Shown: positions 22,752-31,048 of the stretch, one piece after another
How positions within the stretch are numbered: the stretch's first letter is position 1
How the letters are laid out: each line of letters begins with the position of its first letter
Origin: Kitasatospora griseola
GTDB taxonomy: Bacteria > Actinomycetota > Actinomycetes > Streptomycetales > Streptomycetaceae
NCBI RefSeq assembly: GCF_014648555.1
Contig: NZ_BMRI01000029.1
Location: forward strand, 60,229 to 96,500
Reading direction: 5' to 3'
Length of the DNA stretch: 36,272 nt
Program-made: the position numbers and the translations under genes
Notes under the pieces: generated by a model
Told to the model about the DNA's origin: nothing
The model's input: the letters and a program-made list of their open reading frames with translations, nothing else
Databases searched by the model: none

Positions 22752-23942
22752 ATGTCCCCCACCCGCACACTCGCCGCACACCGTTCGCACTCCCGCCGCG
22801 GCCGGATCGCCGCCCTGCTGACCGGCGCACTGGCCGTCACCGGACTGGCCGTCATGGTGCCGACCTCCTCCACCGCCGCCACCGCCTGCGCGAGCCCGTA
22901 CGCGGCCTCGCAGGTGTACACCGGCGGCATGACCGCCTCGTACAACGGCCACAACTGGAACGCCAAGTGGTGGACCCAGGGCGAGACGCCGAGCACCGGC
23001 GGCTCGGGCGTCTGGGCCGACCAGGGCGCCTGCGGCACCGGCGGCGGCACCTCGCCGAGCCCGAGCCCGACCTCCACCGGCACCTCGCCCAGCCCGAAGC
23101 CGTCCGGGACGGTCTGCGCCTTCCAGGTCTGGGTGGCGGGCACCCAGTACACCACCGGCACGGTGGTCAAGTACGTGCCCAACGGCAAGTTCTACGTCGC
23201 CACCCACGACAACCCGGGCTACGACCCGACGATCTCCACCTGGTACTGGAGCCCGTCGAACTGCGCCGACGACCAGCCCTCGCCGAGCCCCACCACCAGC
23301 ACCTCGACCAGCCCCAACCCGGGCGGATTCGTGGTCTCCGAGGCCCAGTTCAACCAGATGTTCCCGAGCCGGAACCCGTTCTACACGTACAACGGGCTGG
23401 TCGCGGCGCTGAGCGCCTACCCGGCGTTCGCGGGCACCGGCTCCGACACCGTGAAGAAGCAGGAGGCGGCGGCCTTCCTCGCCAACATCAACCACGAGAC
23501 CGGCGGGCTGGTGTACGTCGTCGAGCAGAACACCGCCAACTACCCGCACTACTGCGACACCACCCAGCCCTACGGCTGCCCGGCCGGCCAGGCCGCCTAC
23601 TACGGGCGCGGCCCGATCCAGCTGAGCTGGAACTTCAACTACAAGGCGGCCGGCGACGCGCTCGGCATCGACCTGCTGAACAACCCGAACCTGGTGCAGA
23701 CCGACGCGGCCGTCGCCTGGAAGACCGGCATCTGGTACTGGATGACCCAGAACGGCCCGGGCACCATGACCGCGCACAACGCCATGGTCAACGGCAAGGG
23801 CTTCGGCGAGACCATCCGCTCCATCAACGGCGCGCTGGAGTGCAACGGCGGCAACCCCGCCCAGGTCCAGAGCCGGATCAACGCCTACACCTCCTTCTCC
23901 GCCATCCTCGGCGTCCCGACCGGCTCGAACCTGAGCTGCTAG
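22752..23942 (+). CDS. Secreted GH19 chitinase with two N-terminal binding modules
   Basis: A 396-residue secreted chitinase. A signal peptide with twin arginines (RRGR, then ALLTGALAVTGLAVM) ends near residue 43. Two carbohydrate-binding modules of the CBM5/12 style follow: 44-94 (ACASPYAASQVYTGGMTASYNG) and 121-171 (VCAFQVWVAGTQYTTGTVVKY), joined by Ser-Pro/Thr linkers. The GH19 domain is about 193-396, with catalytic E249 in NHETGG and E258 in YVVEQNTANYP, nine apart as in Streptomyces ChiC-type enzymes, and the YYGRGPIQLSWNFNYKAAG segment. It cleaves chitin with inversion. Two tandem binding modules are more than the single one of classical ChiC. The ATG at 22752 has AAGGAG seven bases upstream. 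Confidence 0.96.
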   Translation: MSPTRTLAAHRSHSRRGRIAALLTGALAVTGLAVMVPTSSTAATACASPYAASQVYTGGMTASYNGHNWNAKWWTQGETPSTGGSGVWADQGACGTGGGTSPSPSPTSTGTSPSPKPSGTVCAFQVWVAGTQYTTGTVVKYVPNGKFYVATHDNPGYDPTISTWYWSPSNCADDQPSPSPTTSTSTSPNPGGFVVSEAQFNQMFPSRNPFYTYNGLVAALSAYPAFAGTGSDTVKKQEAAAFLANINHETGGLVYVVEQNTANYPHYCDTTQPYGCPAGQAAYYGRGPIQLSWNFNYKAAGDALGIDLLNNPNLVQTDAAVAWKTGIWYWMTQNGPGTMTAHNAMVNGKGFGETIRSINGALECNGGNPAQVQSRINAYTSFSAILGVPTGSNLSC

Positions 23943-23948
23943 CCGGTA

Positions 23949-23993
23949 CGACGGCGGGCGCGGGTGACGGTCCGTCACCCGCGCCCGCCGTCG
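23949..23993. terminator. Strong bidirectional terminator after the GH19 gene
   Basis: A perfect 20-bp stem (CGACGGCGGGCGCGGGTGAC and its complement) with loop GGTCC, six bases past the chitinase stop and facing the convergent MFS gene. The tip sequence GACGGTCCGTC or near it also closes the hairpin at 17708-17748. Confidence 0.88.
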
Positions 23994-24004
23994 CAATTGC
24001 CGGG

Positions 24005-25261
24005 TCAGCGGCGCACCAGCATCGTCATGCCGACGCCCGCGGCCGCGAACAGCGCGCCCAGCAGCAGCCAGCCGGCCGGGCCGTGGGCGATCACCACCGA
24101 GGTGATCAGCACCGGGCCGACCATCATCGCGCCCGACATGCCGGTGTTGAAGACGCCCTGGTAGGCGCCGTGCGCGTGCTCCTTCGCCAGGTCGTAGCCG
24201 AGCGCCCACGCGCCGGCCTGGCTGTACACCTCGCCGAGCGCCTGGAGTCCGACACCGGCGGCGATCACCAGCGCCGCCGCCCAGCCGGGCAGGCCGGCGG
24301 CCAGCGCCAGCACCGCGCAGGAGCCGGCCACCAGCAGCGCGCCCCGGCGGAAGATTCGGGCGGCCGCGCCGACCTCCTCGGTGCCCCGGGTGGCCCGGAC
24401 CTGGAGGGCGATCACCAGCGCGGTGTTCACCAGCAGGGCGCCGGCCACCATCCAGCGCGGCGCGTCGGTCTCCCGCACCACCCACAGCGGCACGCCGACC
24501 TCGATCATCACGAACTGCAGCGTGATCACCGCGTTCAGGCCGGTCATCGCCAGGTAGCGGCCGTCCCGCAGCACCGCCATGACGCCGCCCCCGGCCTTCG
24601 CCTTCGCGGCGTGCTCGGCGGTCCGCGGCGGAACGTGCACCAGCAGCAGGTACATCGCCGCGATCACGCCGTACGTCGCGCCGTCGACCAGCAGCGCCGT
24701 CAAGTACGCGCTCCGGCTGTCGAGTTGGAGCACCAGCGCGGCCGCGACGGTGCCCAGCGAGATGCCGACGTTGGTGACCGAGCGCAGGTAGGCCCGGCCC
24801 GCCACCCGGCCGTCCACCGGCAGCACCTCGGCGAACAGCGCGCCGCGCACCGCCGAGCCGCCCCGGTCGGCGACCGCCAGCAGGCAGGCCAGCACCGCGA
24901 ACACCGCCAGGTCGTGCACCAGCACGTACCCGACCGCGCACACCCCCTGGACCACCAGCAGCACCACCAGCACCGGCTTGGGCCCGAACCGGTCGGACAG
25001 CCAGCCCGCCGGCACGCCCGCCGCCAGCCCGAACGCCCCCGCGACGGTCAGCACCACGCCGACCTGCGCGACCCCGAAACCCAGGATGCGGGTGAAGAAC
25101 AGCACGGACAGCGTCATCGACAGGCCGTTGCCCGCCGTGTTGATCAGGGTGATCACGGACAGCCGGCGCAGCGCCGGGTCCTGGGGCAGCAGCCGGGCGA
25201 ACCGGCTCCGGGCATGGCTGGGCAACGCGGCCTCGTCGGCCGCGAGTTCAGTGGCGGTCAT
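24005..25261 (-). CDS. MFS transporter (drug-efflux type)
   Basis: A 418-residue major facilitator with about twelve membrane segments. Motif A is in GVPAGWLSDRFGPKPVL between helices 2 and 3, and NTAGNGLSMTLSVLFFTRILGF marks helix 1. The pattern matches the DHA-like efflux group common in streptomycetes. It is divergent from a DUF5937/ArsR-type regulator gene with an 83-base gap, so that protein probably controls it. The ATG at 25261 has no ribosome site nearby. Confidence 0.92.
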   Translation of the reverse strand: MTATELAADEAALPSHARSRFARLLPQDPALRRLSVITLINTAGNGLSMTLSVLFFTRILGFGVAQVGVVLTVAGAFGLAAGVPAGWLSDRFGPKPVLVVLLVVQGVCAVGYVLVHDLAVFAVLACLLAVADRGGSAVRGALFAEVLPVDGRVAGRAYLRSVTNVGISLGTVAAALVLQLDSRSAYLTALLVDGATYGVIAAMYLLLVHVPPRTAEHAAKAKAGGGVMAVLRDGRYLAMTGLNAVITLQFVMIEVGVPLWVVRETDAPRWMVAGALLVNTALVIALQVRATRGTEEVGAAARIFRRGALLVAGSCAVLALAAGLPGWAAALVIAAGVGLQALGEVYSQAGAWALGYDLAKEHAHGAYQGVFNTGMSGAMMVGPVLITSVVIAHGPAGWLLLGALFAAAGVGMTMLVRR

Positions 25262-25344
25262 GACCCGATCAGACCGGGTACGGAGCGCCCGTGGTATTGA
25301 TTTAGCCCGGACCTGAATCCTCGGGCCCGGACAGGGGGAACACC
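25262..25344. promoter_or_regulatory. Divergent MFS / ArsR-like regulator gap
   Basis: The only A/T-rich patch is TATTGATTTAG (25295-25305), a plausible promoter or operator centre. I find no convincing palindrome. AGGGGGAA (25332-25339) serves the regulator gene. Confidence 0.3.
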
Positions 25345-26331
25345 GTGGTGCTGCGCTTCCGGCTGGGCCTGGCCGATCTGGCCGCCACGTACTTCGCCTG
25401 CTCGCCGCTGCAGGAGACGGTGCTCAGCCTGCGGATGTGGACGCACCCGGGCCAGTACCCGCACGGGGCGGCGTTCGAGGCGATGCGCCCGGCCTTCGAG
25501 GCGCTGCCGGACGCACCGCTGCTCCGCGCCCTGGTGGCGAGCAACAAGTACGTGCCGGACTTCATGACACCCCGCCCGAGCGTCCCGTTCCCGGACTTCG
25601 CGGCCGAGCTGGCGGCCGTCCGCGCCTTCGAACCGGCCCGGCTGCGACGCGAGTTGGACGTCACCTTCCGGCCGCACGACCGCGAGGTGCCGCCGCTGCT
25701 GGCCGCCTTCGACGACCGCCCGGCGGAGCTGATCGGGCGGATCGCCGACGCCCTGGAGCAGTACTGGACGCGGGTGCTGGAGCCCGCCTGGTGGCCGCGC
25801 GCCCGCTCGGTGCTGCACGCCGACATCGTGCACCGCGCGCGGGTGCTGGCCGAGCGCGGCGCGGCCGGGCTGTTCGCCGACCTCGACCACCGGCTGCGCT
25901 GGACGGACGGGGTGCTGACCATCGACCGCGACTGGGGCGACAGCGACCTGGACATCGTGGTGGACCGGCGCGGAATGACCCTGCTGCCGACCTGCTTCGC
26001 ACGCGGCGCGATCACCGCGATCGGCCCCGACCTCACCCCGTCGATCAGCTACCTGGCGCGCGGCCAGGGCAACCTGACCGGCCCGGCCGACCCGCCGCCC
26101 GCGCCGCAGGCCCTGGAGCAGCTGCTCGGCACCCCGAAGGCCCGCATCCTGGCGCTGCTCCAGGAGCCCACCGCCACCACCGAGTTGGCCCGCCGCCTGG
26201 GCGTCACCCCCGGCGCGGTCAGCCAGCACCTCGCCGTCCTGCACGCCACCCGGCTGGTCACCCGGGCCCGGCACGGCCGCCTGGTGCTGTACGCGCGCAG
26301 CCCGCTCGCCGAGCAGCTGATCGGCCCTTGA
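25345..26331 (+). CDS. DUF5937 / ArsR-type winged-helix regulator
   Basis: A 328-residue regulator. Residues about 1-240 form a DUF5937-like sensor region (LRFRLGLADLAATYFACSPLQETVLSL at the start, SVLHADIVHRARVLAERGAAGLFADL in the middle). The C-terminal winged helix at about 255-325 is ArsR-like: LLGTPKARILALLQEPTATTELARRLGVTPGAVSQHLAVLHATRLVTRARHGRLVLYARSPL. Such proteins often sit beside MFS efflux genes and are thought to repress them until a ligand binds. The start is GTG 25345 with AGGGGGAA six bases upstream; GTG 25348 is an equal alternative. Confidence 0.9.
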   Translation: MVLRFRLGLADLAATYFACSPLQETVLSLRMWTHPGQYPHGAAFEAMRPAFEALPDAPLLRALVASNKYVPDFMTPRPSVPFPDFAAELAAVRAFEPARLRRELDVTFRPHDREVPPLLAAFDDRPAELIGRIADALEQYWTRVLEPAWWPRARSVLHADIVHRARVLAERGAAGLFADLDHRLRWTDGVLTIDRDWGDSDLDIVVDRRGMTLLPTCFARGAITAIGPDLTPSISYLARGQGNLTGPADPPPAPQALEQLLGTPKARILALLQEPTATTELARRLGVTPGAVSQHLAVLHATRLVTRARHGRLVLYARSPLAEQLIGP

Positions 26332-26338
26332 CGGAGCG

Positions 26339-26977
26339 TCAGCAGAACGCGATCGCCGCGCCGGTCCGCACCGACAGCTCGGCCGCCCGCATCAGCTGGA
26401 GGCAGATGAACGACTCGGTGCCGTAGCGCTGCCAGCCCTCGGGGTCCGCGACCTCGCCGTCGAGCACGGCGGTCACCTCGTCCGCGTACGGGTCGAGGTC
26501 CGCGGGCAGGCCGAGCGCCTCGGCCACGGTCCTCAGCTCGGCCAGCAGCCGCACCGAGGACCCGAGCATCCCGCCGGACAGCTCCTCGTCGATCAGCACC
26601 GGCCCGAAGTCCACGGGGACGTAGTAGCCCTCGCAGTCCGAGTGGTGGATCAGGTGGTCGAACGGGCCGGCCGGGTCGTCCGGTATGTCGTAGTAGGCCT
26701 CCCGCAGCTCCGGGTCCTCGGAGGCCCGGTCGCCCTCGGCCAGCGGCTCGGGCAGCCGCCCGTTCGCGGCCAGGTGCGCGGCGACGCGGCGCAGCGTGTG
26801 CAGCCCCGAGTACCCCCACACCCGGTCGCTGAACCGGGGTCCGTCGACCGGCTCCTGCCAGCCGGGCAGGCCCTCGCGCTCCAGTACCGCGCCGATCGTC
26901 GCGCACTCCTCGCGGAACCAGTCCGCCACGTCCTCCTCGGCGCCGATCAGCGCGCCCACCATCACGTCGAGTCCCAT
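26339..26977 (-). CDS. Hypothetical protein
   Basis: A 212-residue acidic soluble protein: MGLDVMVGALIGAEEDVADWFREECATIGAVL at the start, LIHHSDCEGYYVPVDFGPVLIDEELSGGMLGSSVRLLAELR in the middle, YGTESFICLQLMRAAELSVRTGAAIAFC at the end. I recall similar uncharacterised proteins in actinobacteria, where D.EGYYVP.DF..VL.DE...G..LGSS is conserved, but no function. The start at 26977 is favoured over 27019 because the conserved region starts there. A perfect -35 TTGACA (minus strand, 27038-27033) lies upstream, divergent from the GH18 promoter. It converges with the regulator gene at a distance of seven bases. Confidence 0.82.
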   Translation of the reverse strand: MGLDVMVGALIGAEEDVADWFREECATIGAVLEREGLPGWQEPVDGPRFSDRVWGYSGLHTLRRVAAHLAANGRLPEPLAEGDRASEDPELREAYYDIPDDPAGPFDHLIHHSDCEGYYVPVDFGPVLIDEELSGGMLGSSVRLLAELRTVAEALGLPADLDPYADEVTAVLDGEVADPEGWQRYGTESFICLQLMRAAELSVRTGAAIAFC

Positions 26978-27047
26978 GCCGGAGATCCTGCCTGCCACCA
27001 CCGACACTCGGTGGATCATGGCCCCGCCGGACTGTCAACCTCCGTCC

Positions 27048-27088
27048 GGTATAGACCTGTTGACGAGTTGGTCCAGTCCATTTACCCT
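27048..27088 (+). promoter_or_regulatory. Chitinase control elements and promoter, GH18 gene
   Basis: GGTATAGACCT (27048-27058) directly precedes -35 TTGACG (27060-27065); a second element, TGGTCCAGTCCA (27069-27080), fills the spacer; the -10 is TACCCT (27083-27088), 17 bases from the -35. Pairs of such 12-base elements around the promoter are known from Streptomyces chitinase genes (consensus close to TGGTCCAGACCT). Confidence 0.75.
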
Positions 27089-27148
27089 CCTGTTGCCGGC
27101 TCCCCGGCACCCCTGTACGGAATCCCCCACACCAGACAGGGAGTACCG

Positions 27149-29431
27149 ATGCACGTCCGCTCCAGGAAGCGCCTCCGGGCCAGACTGCTGGCTCTGCTGG
27201 CCACGCTCGCCCTGCCGATCGCCCTGCTCGCCGCCACCCCCGCGCACGCCGCGGCCAAGCTCACCGCCACCTTCACCAGCGACAACTACGGCTCCTGGTG
27301 GAAGGGCACGTTCGTCGTCAAGAACCCCAGTGCCACCGCCGTCACCGGGTGGACGCTGGAGTTCGACCTGCCGTCCGGCGTCACCATGACCGGCACCTAC
27401 AACGGCACGGCCACCACCACCGGCAGCCACGTGGTCGCCACCAACGCGTACTACAACGCGACCGTGCAGCCGAACGGCTCCACCGAGCCGTACAGCTTCT
27501 GGTTCATCGGCAACGGCCCGATCACCGCGCCGCTCAACTGCCGCGTCAACGGCGACAAGTGCGACGGCACCCCGGACGTCCCGCCGACCGCGCCCGGCGC
27601 CCCGACGCTGGTCGACGCCACCGCGCACAGCCTCGCGCTGAGCTGGACCGCCGCGAGCAAGGGCGACTTCCCGGTCGCCTCGTACGACATCCTCAACGGC
27701 TCGACGGTCCTCGGCTCCGCGACCGGCCTGTCCACCACCCTCACCGGCCTCACCCCGGCGACCACCTACACCCTGAACGTCCGCGCCAAGGACACCCGCG
27801 GCAACACCGGCCCGCTCAGCACCCCGGTGTTCTTCTCCACCGTCGACCCGGCCACCGACACCGTGCCGCCGACCGCCCCGGGCAACCTGCGCTCCACCGG
27901 CGTCACCTCCACGAGCGTCGCCCTCGCCTGGGACGCCGCCACCGACAACAAGCGGGTCGCCGCGTACGACGTCTACCAGGGCGGCGCCCTCGTGCAGACC
28001 GTCACCGCCACCACGGCCACCGTCGGGCAGCTCTCCCCCGCCACCCCGTACACCTTCACGGTCAGGGCCCGGGACGCCGCCGACAACAACTCCCCTGCCT
28101 CCAACGCCCTCGCCGTCACCACGGGCGACCTCGCCGGACCCGGGAAGTACACCCGGGTCGGCTACTTCGTCCAGTGGGGCATCTACGGCCGCCAGTACTT
28201 CGTCAAGAACCTCGACACCTCCGGCAGCGCCGCCAAGCTCGACGTCGTCAACTACGCCTTCGAGAACATCGACCCGGTCAACCTGACCTGCCTGGCCGGC
28301 GTCACCAAGGGCACCACCTCCAACCCCGAGGACCCCGACCAGGGCACCGGCGCCGGTGACGCCGACGCCGACTACGCCCGGCCGATGAGCGCCGCCCAGT
28401 CCGTGGACGGCGTCGCCGACGACGGCTGGTCGCCGCTGCGCGGCAACCTCAACCAGCTGAAGAAGCTCAAGGCCAAGTACCCCGATCTCAAGGTCGTGGT
28501 CTCGCTCGGCGGCTGGACGTACTCCAAGTTCTTCTCCGACGCGGCCGCCACCGACGCCTCCCGCAAGAAGCTCGTCTCCTCCTGCATCGACATCTGGATC
28601 AAGGGCAACCTGCCCGCCTACAACGGCGCGGGCGGCCCCGGCACCGGCGCGGGCATCTTCGACGGCATCGACCTCGACTGGGAGTGGCCCGGCTCCGCGG
28701 ACGGCCACCCCGGCAACCACTGGAACACCGCCGACAAGGCCAACCTGACCCTGCTGCTCGCCGAGTTCCGCCGGCAGCTCGACGCCCTCGGCGGCCCGCA
28801 CAGGCTGCTCACCGCCTTCACCCCCGCCGACCCCGCCAAGATCGCCCAGGGCTGGGACCTCTCACGGATCTTCCAGTACCTCGACATCGCCAACGTCCAG
28901 GGCTACGACTTCCACGGCTCCGGCTCCGACAACTCCTGGGAGCCCAACCGCACCGGCCAGCAGGCCAACCTGCACACCGACCCGGCCGACCCCTACCCGT
29001 TCCATTTCTCGGTCGAGAACGCCGTCAACACCTACCTCGACGCCGGCGTCAACCCGCGCAAACTCACCATCGGCTTCCCGTTCTACGGCCGCGGCTGGCA
29101 GAACGTCACCGACGGCGGAGCCCACGGCGCCTGGCAGGCCGCCAACGGCGCCGCACCCGGCCAGTTCGCCGAGGAGGCCGGCACCCGCGGCTACAACAAC
29201 CTGATCACCTCGGTGCCCAACCTCACCGTCCACCACGACCCGGTCTCCGTCTCCACCTACGGCTACACCGGCAACGGCGGCCAGTGGTGGACCTTCGACG
29301 ACCCCTGGTCCATCGCCCAGAAGACCGCCTGGCTCAAGTCCAGGAACCTGCTGGGCGCCATGGTCTGGGAGATGTCCGGCGACACCCCCTCCGGCACCCT
29401 GATGAACAGCCTGGACACCGGCCTGAAGTAA
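27149..29431 (+). CDS. Secreted GH18 chitinase, CBM2 - FnIII - FnIII - GH18
   Basis: A 760-residue secreted chitinase. The signal peptide ends near residue 35 (LLALLATLALPIALLAATPAHA). A CBM2-type module covers about 37-135 (KLTATFTSDNYGSWWKGTFVVKNPS, NGSTEPYSFWFIGNG), two fibronectin type III repeats about 145-232 and 242-325, and the GH18 barrel about 333-757. The catalytic motif DGIDLDWEW is at 505-513 with E512 as acid; SLGGWTYSKFF and the GYDFHG and WEMSGD segments complete the active site. It cleaves chitin with retention and has the usual Streptomyces multi-module plan, though with two FnIII repeats. The ATG at 27149 follows AGGGAG. It shares its promoter element with the GH19 gene. 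Confidence 0.97.
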   Translation: MHVRSRKRLRARLLALLATLALPIALLAATPAHAAAKLTATFTSDNYGSWWKGTFVVKNPSATAVTGWTLEFDLPSGVTMTGTYNGTATTTGSHVVATNAYYNATVQPNGSTEPYSFWFIGNGPITAPLNCRVNGDKCDGTPDVPPTAPGAPTLVDATAHSLALSWTAASKGDFPVASYDILNGSTVLGSATGLSTTLTGLTPATTYTLNVRAKDTRGNTGPLSTPVFFSTVDPATDTVPPTAPGNLRSTGVTSTSVALAWDAATDNKRVAAYDVYQGGALVQTVTATTATVGQLSPATPYTFTVRARDAADNNSPASNALAVTTGDLAGPGKYTRVGYFVQWGIYGRQYFVKNLDTSGSAAKLDVVNYAFENIDPVNLTCLAGVTKGTTSNPEDPDQGTGAGDADADYARPMSAAQSVDGVADDGWSPLRGNLNQLKKLKAKYPDLKVVVSLGGWTYSKFFSDAAATDASRKKLVSSCIDIWIKGNLPAYNGAGGPGTGAGIFDGIDLDWEWPGSADGHPGNHWNTADKANLTLLLAEFRRQLDALGGPHRLLTAFTPADPAKIAQGWDLSRIFQYLDIANVQGYDFHGSGSDNSWEPNRTGQQANLHTDPADPYPFHFSVENAVNTYLDAGVNPRKLTIGFPFYGRGWQNVTDGGAHGAWQAANGAAPGQFAEEAGTRGYNNLITSVPNLTVHHDPVSVSTYGYTGNGGQWWTFDDPWSIAQKTAWLKSRNLLGAMVWEMSGDTPSGTLMNSLDTGLK

Positions 29432-29441
29432 CCCCCTGTCA

Positions 29442-29482
29442 GGGGCGCGGGGAAGCCCCCCGAACCCCAACCCCCGCGCCCC
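29442..29482 (+). terminator. Hairpin after the GH18 gene
   Basis: Perfect 11-bp arms GGGGCGCGGGG and CCCCGCGCCCC separated by 19 bases, starting 11 bases past the stop. The left arm lies in AGGGGCGCGGGGA, which recurs inverted at 31846-31858. Confidence 0.55.
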
Positions 29483-29493
29483 GCCACCCGAAC

Positions 29494-29534
29494 GGATCCG
29501 CCCGAGGAGGGAACTCCCCTCCCCGGGCGGATCC
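29494..29534. terminator. Bidirectional terminator between convergent genes
   Basis: Outer arms GGATCCGCCCG and CGGGCGGATCC and inner arms GGAGGG and CCCTCC, with one A-C mismatch between and the loop AACTC. It separates the GH18 gene from the convergent reductase gene. Confidence 0.75.
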
Positions 29535-29550
29535 ACGACTCCGGCCGAGC

Positions 29551-30882
29551 CTAGCGACCGGCGATCGACGCCAGCTTCCGCGCTGCCCGGTGGTCCCGCA
29601 TGAGCTGCGCGAACGTGGTGTGCCCCTGGGTGGTCCGGGCGAACGCCCGCCACGCCGGGGTGATCAGCGAGACGGCCGCGTGGAACATGTGCGGGCGCTT
29701 CTCGAACGAGGCCAGCATGATCTTGCCGGCCCGCATCTCCACGCCCAGGCCCGCCTTGATCGCGAACGAGTAGTTCAGCGCCTGGCGCCGCACGTCCGCC
29801 GCCCCGTTCGCCTCGGCGACCTGCACCGCCCACTCGCCGGCCAGCCGACCCGAGCGCAGCGCGTACGAGATGCCCTCGCGGGTCCACGGCTCCAGCAGAC
29901 CGGCCGCGTCGCCCGCCACCAGCACCCGGCCGCGGGACAGCGGCGAGTCCTCGGCCCGGCAGCGCGTCAGGTGCCCGGACTCCACCAGCGGCGTGAACCC
30001 GGACAGGCCGAGCCGCCGGATGTAGTCGGCCAGGTACTGCTTGGTCCGCTCGCCCTGCCCGCGCGCCGAGATCACGCCGACGGTCAGCGTCCCGGAGTCG
30101 GTCTTCGGGAACACCCAGCCGTACGAACCGGGCAGCGGACCCCAGTCCAGGTGGATGCGTCCGGCCCACTCGCGGGAGACCGACTCGGGGACGGGGATCT
30201 CCGCCTCCAGGCCGAGGTCGATCTGGTCGAAGCTGACGCCGACATGACGGCCGATCCGGCTCGCGGAGCCGTCCGCGCCGACCACGGCCCGCGCCTCCAC
30301 CCGCCCGCCGCCGGCCAGCGTCACGAAGACGGTCCGGCTGTCGCCGCCCTGCTGCTCGACGCCGGTCGCGGTGACGCCGGTGACCAGCACCGCGCCGGCC
30401 TGCTCGGCGGCCTGCACCAGCCGGAGGTCGAACTCGTCGCGGTTGACCACGCCGAACAGCATCCGCTTCGAGCGCCGGGTGCGCGTCCACTTGCCGTTCA
30501 GCGCGAACGTGACGGCCGAGATCCGGTCCTGCAGCGGGAGCTTGAAGTCGGCCGGCAGCGAGTCCCGGGACGGGCCGATGATGCCGCCGCCGCAGGTCTT
30601 GTACCGGGGGTGCTCGGCCTTGTCCAGCAGCAGCACCCGCCGACCCCGCGTCGCGGCCGCGTACGCCGCCGACGAGCCGGCCGGCCCGGCGCCGACCACC
30701 ACCACGTCCCACACCCCGTCGAGCAGCGCGGCCCGCTCGGCGTCCGCCTCCGCGTCCATGCTCACGTGTTCCGCCGACGGCTCGTCCGACGCAACGTCCA
30801 ACGCCTCGTCACCGGCGTCGTCGGCAAGGGCCGCGACCGGCTCGACGGGATCCAGGTCCTGGGTGCTACCGGTGTCAGTCAC
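29551..30882 (-). CDS. Geranylgeranyl-reductase family FAD oxidoreductase (MenJ-like)
   Basis: A 443-residue flavoprotein. The FAD-binding GAGPAG is at 64-69 in WDVVVVGAGPAGSSAAYAAATRG, followed by KTCGGG with C97, GADGSASRIGR, and the second FAD motif RVLVAGDAAGLLEPWTREGISYAL. The family saturates isoprenoid chains; in mycobacteria MenJ reduces a double bond of menaquinone, a likely role here. An acidic, low-complexity N-terminal extension of about 55 residues precedes the domain and has less G/C at third positions; M42 (30759) is an alternative start. GTG 30882 is supported by a -10 TAGGAT eight bases upstream, pointing to a leaderless message. Confidence 0.9.
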   Translation of the reverse strand: MTDTGSTQDLDPVEPVAALADDAGDEALDVASDEPSAEHVSMDAEADAERAALLDGVWDVVVVGAGPAGSSAAYAAATRGRRVLLLDKAEHPRYKTCGGGIIGPSRDSLPADFKLPLQDRISAVTFALNGKWTRTRRSKRMLFGVVNRDEFDLRLVQAAEQAGAVLVTGVTATGVEQQGGDSRTVFVTLAGGGRVEARAVVGADGSASRIGRHVGVSFDQIDLGLEAEIPVPESVSREWAGRIHLDWGPLPGSYGWVFPKTDSGTLTVGVISARGQGERTKQYLADYIRRLGLSGFTPLVESGHLTRCRAEDSPLSRGRVLVAGDAAGLLEPWTREGISYALRSGRLAGEWAVQVAEANGAADVRRQALNYSFAIKAGLGVEMRAGKIMLASFEKRPHMFHAAVSLITPAWRAFARTTQGHTTFAQLMRDHRAARKLASIAGR

Positions 30883-31048
30883 GGTCGCCCATCCTAATCT
30901 GCCCGCCCCGCTCTCCGGCCAGGACCCGCCCTTCCCGGACCCCGGCCGGACGACCCGCGCCCAACCGGCCGGCCGCACACCCGCTGTGACGGCACAACCG
31001 CAGGTCAAGGCCTTGCCAAGGGCCCTCCGAACCGGTTCAGTAAGGGCC
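30883..31048. promoter_or_regulatory. Divergent promoters, reductase and AhpD-like genes
   Basis: Minus strand: TAGGAT (30896-30891) eight bases before the reductase GTG. Plus strand: TTGCCA (31013-31018), 17-base spacer, TTCAGT (31036-31041), then seven bases to the AhpD-like ATG. The palindrome CAAGGCCTTG (31006-31015) overlaps that -35. Neither gene has a good ribosome site, so both may be leaderless. Confidence 0.5.
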
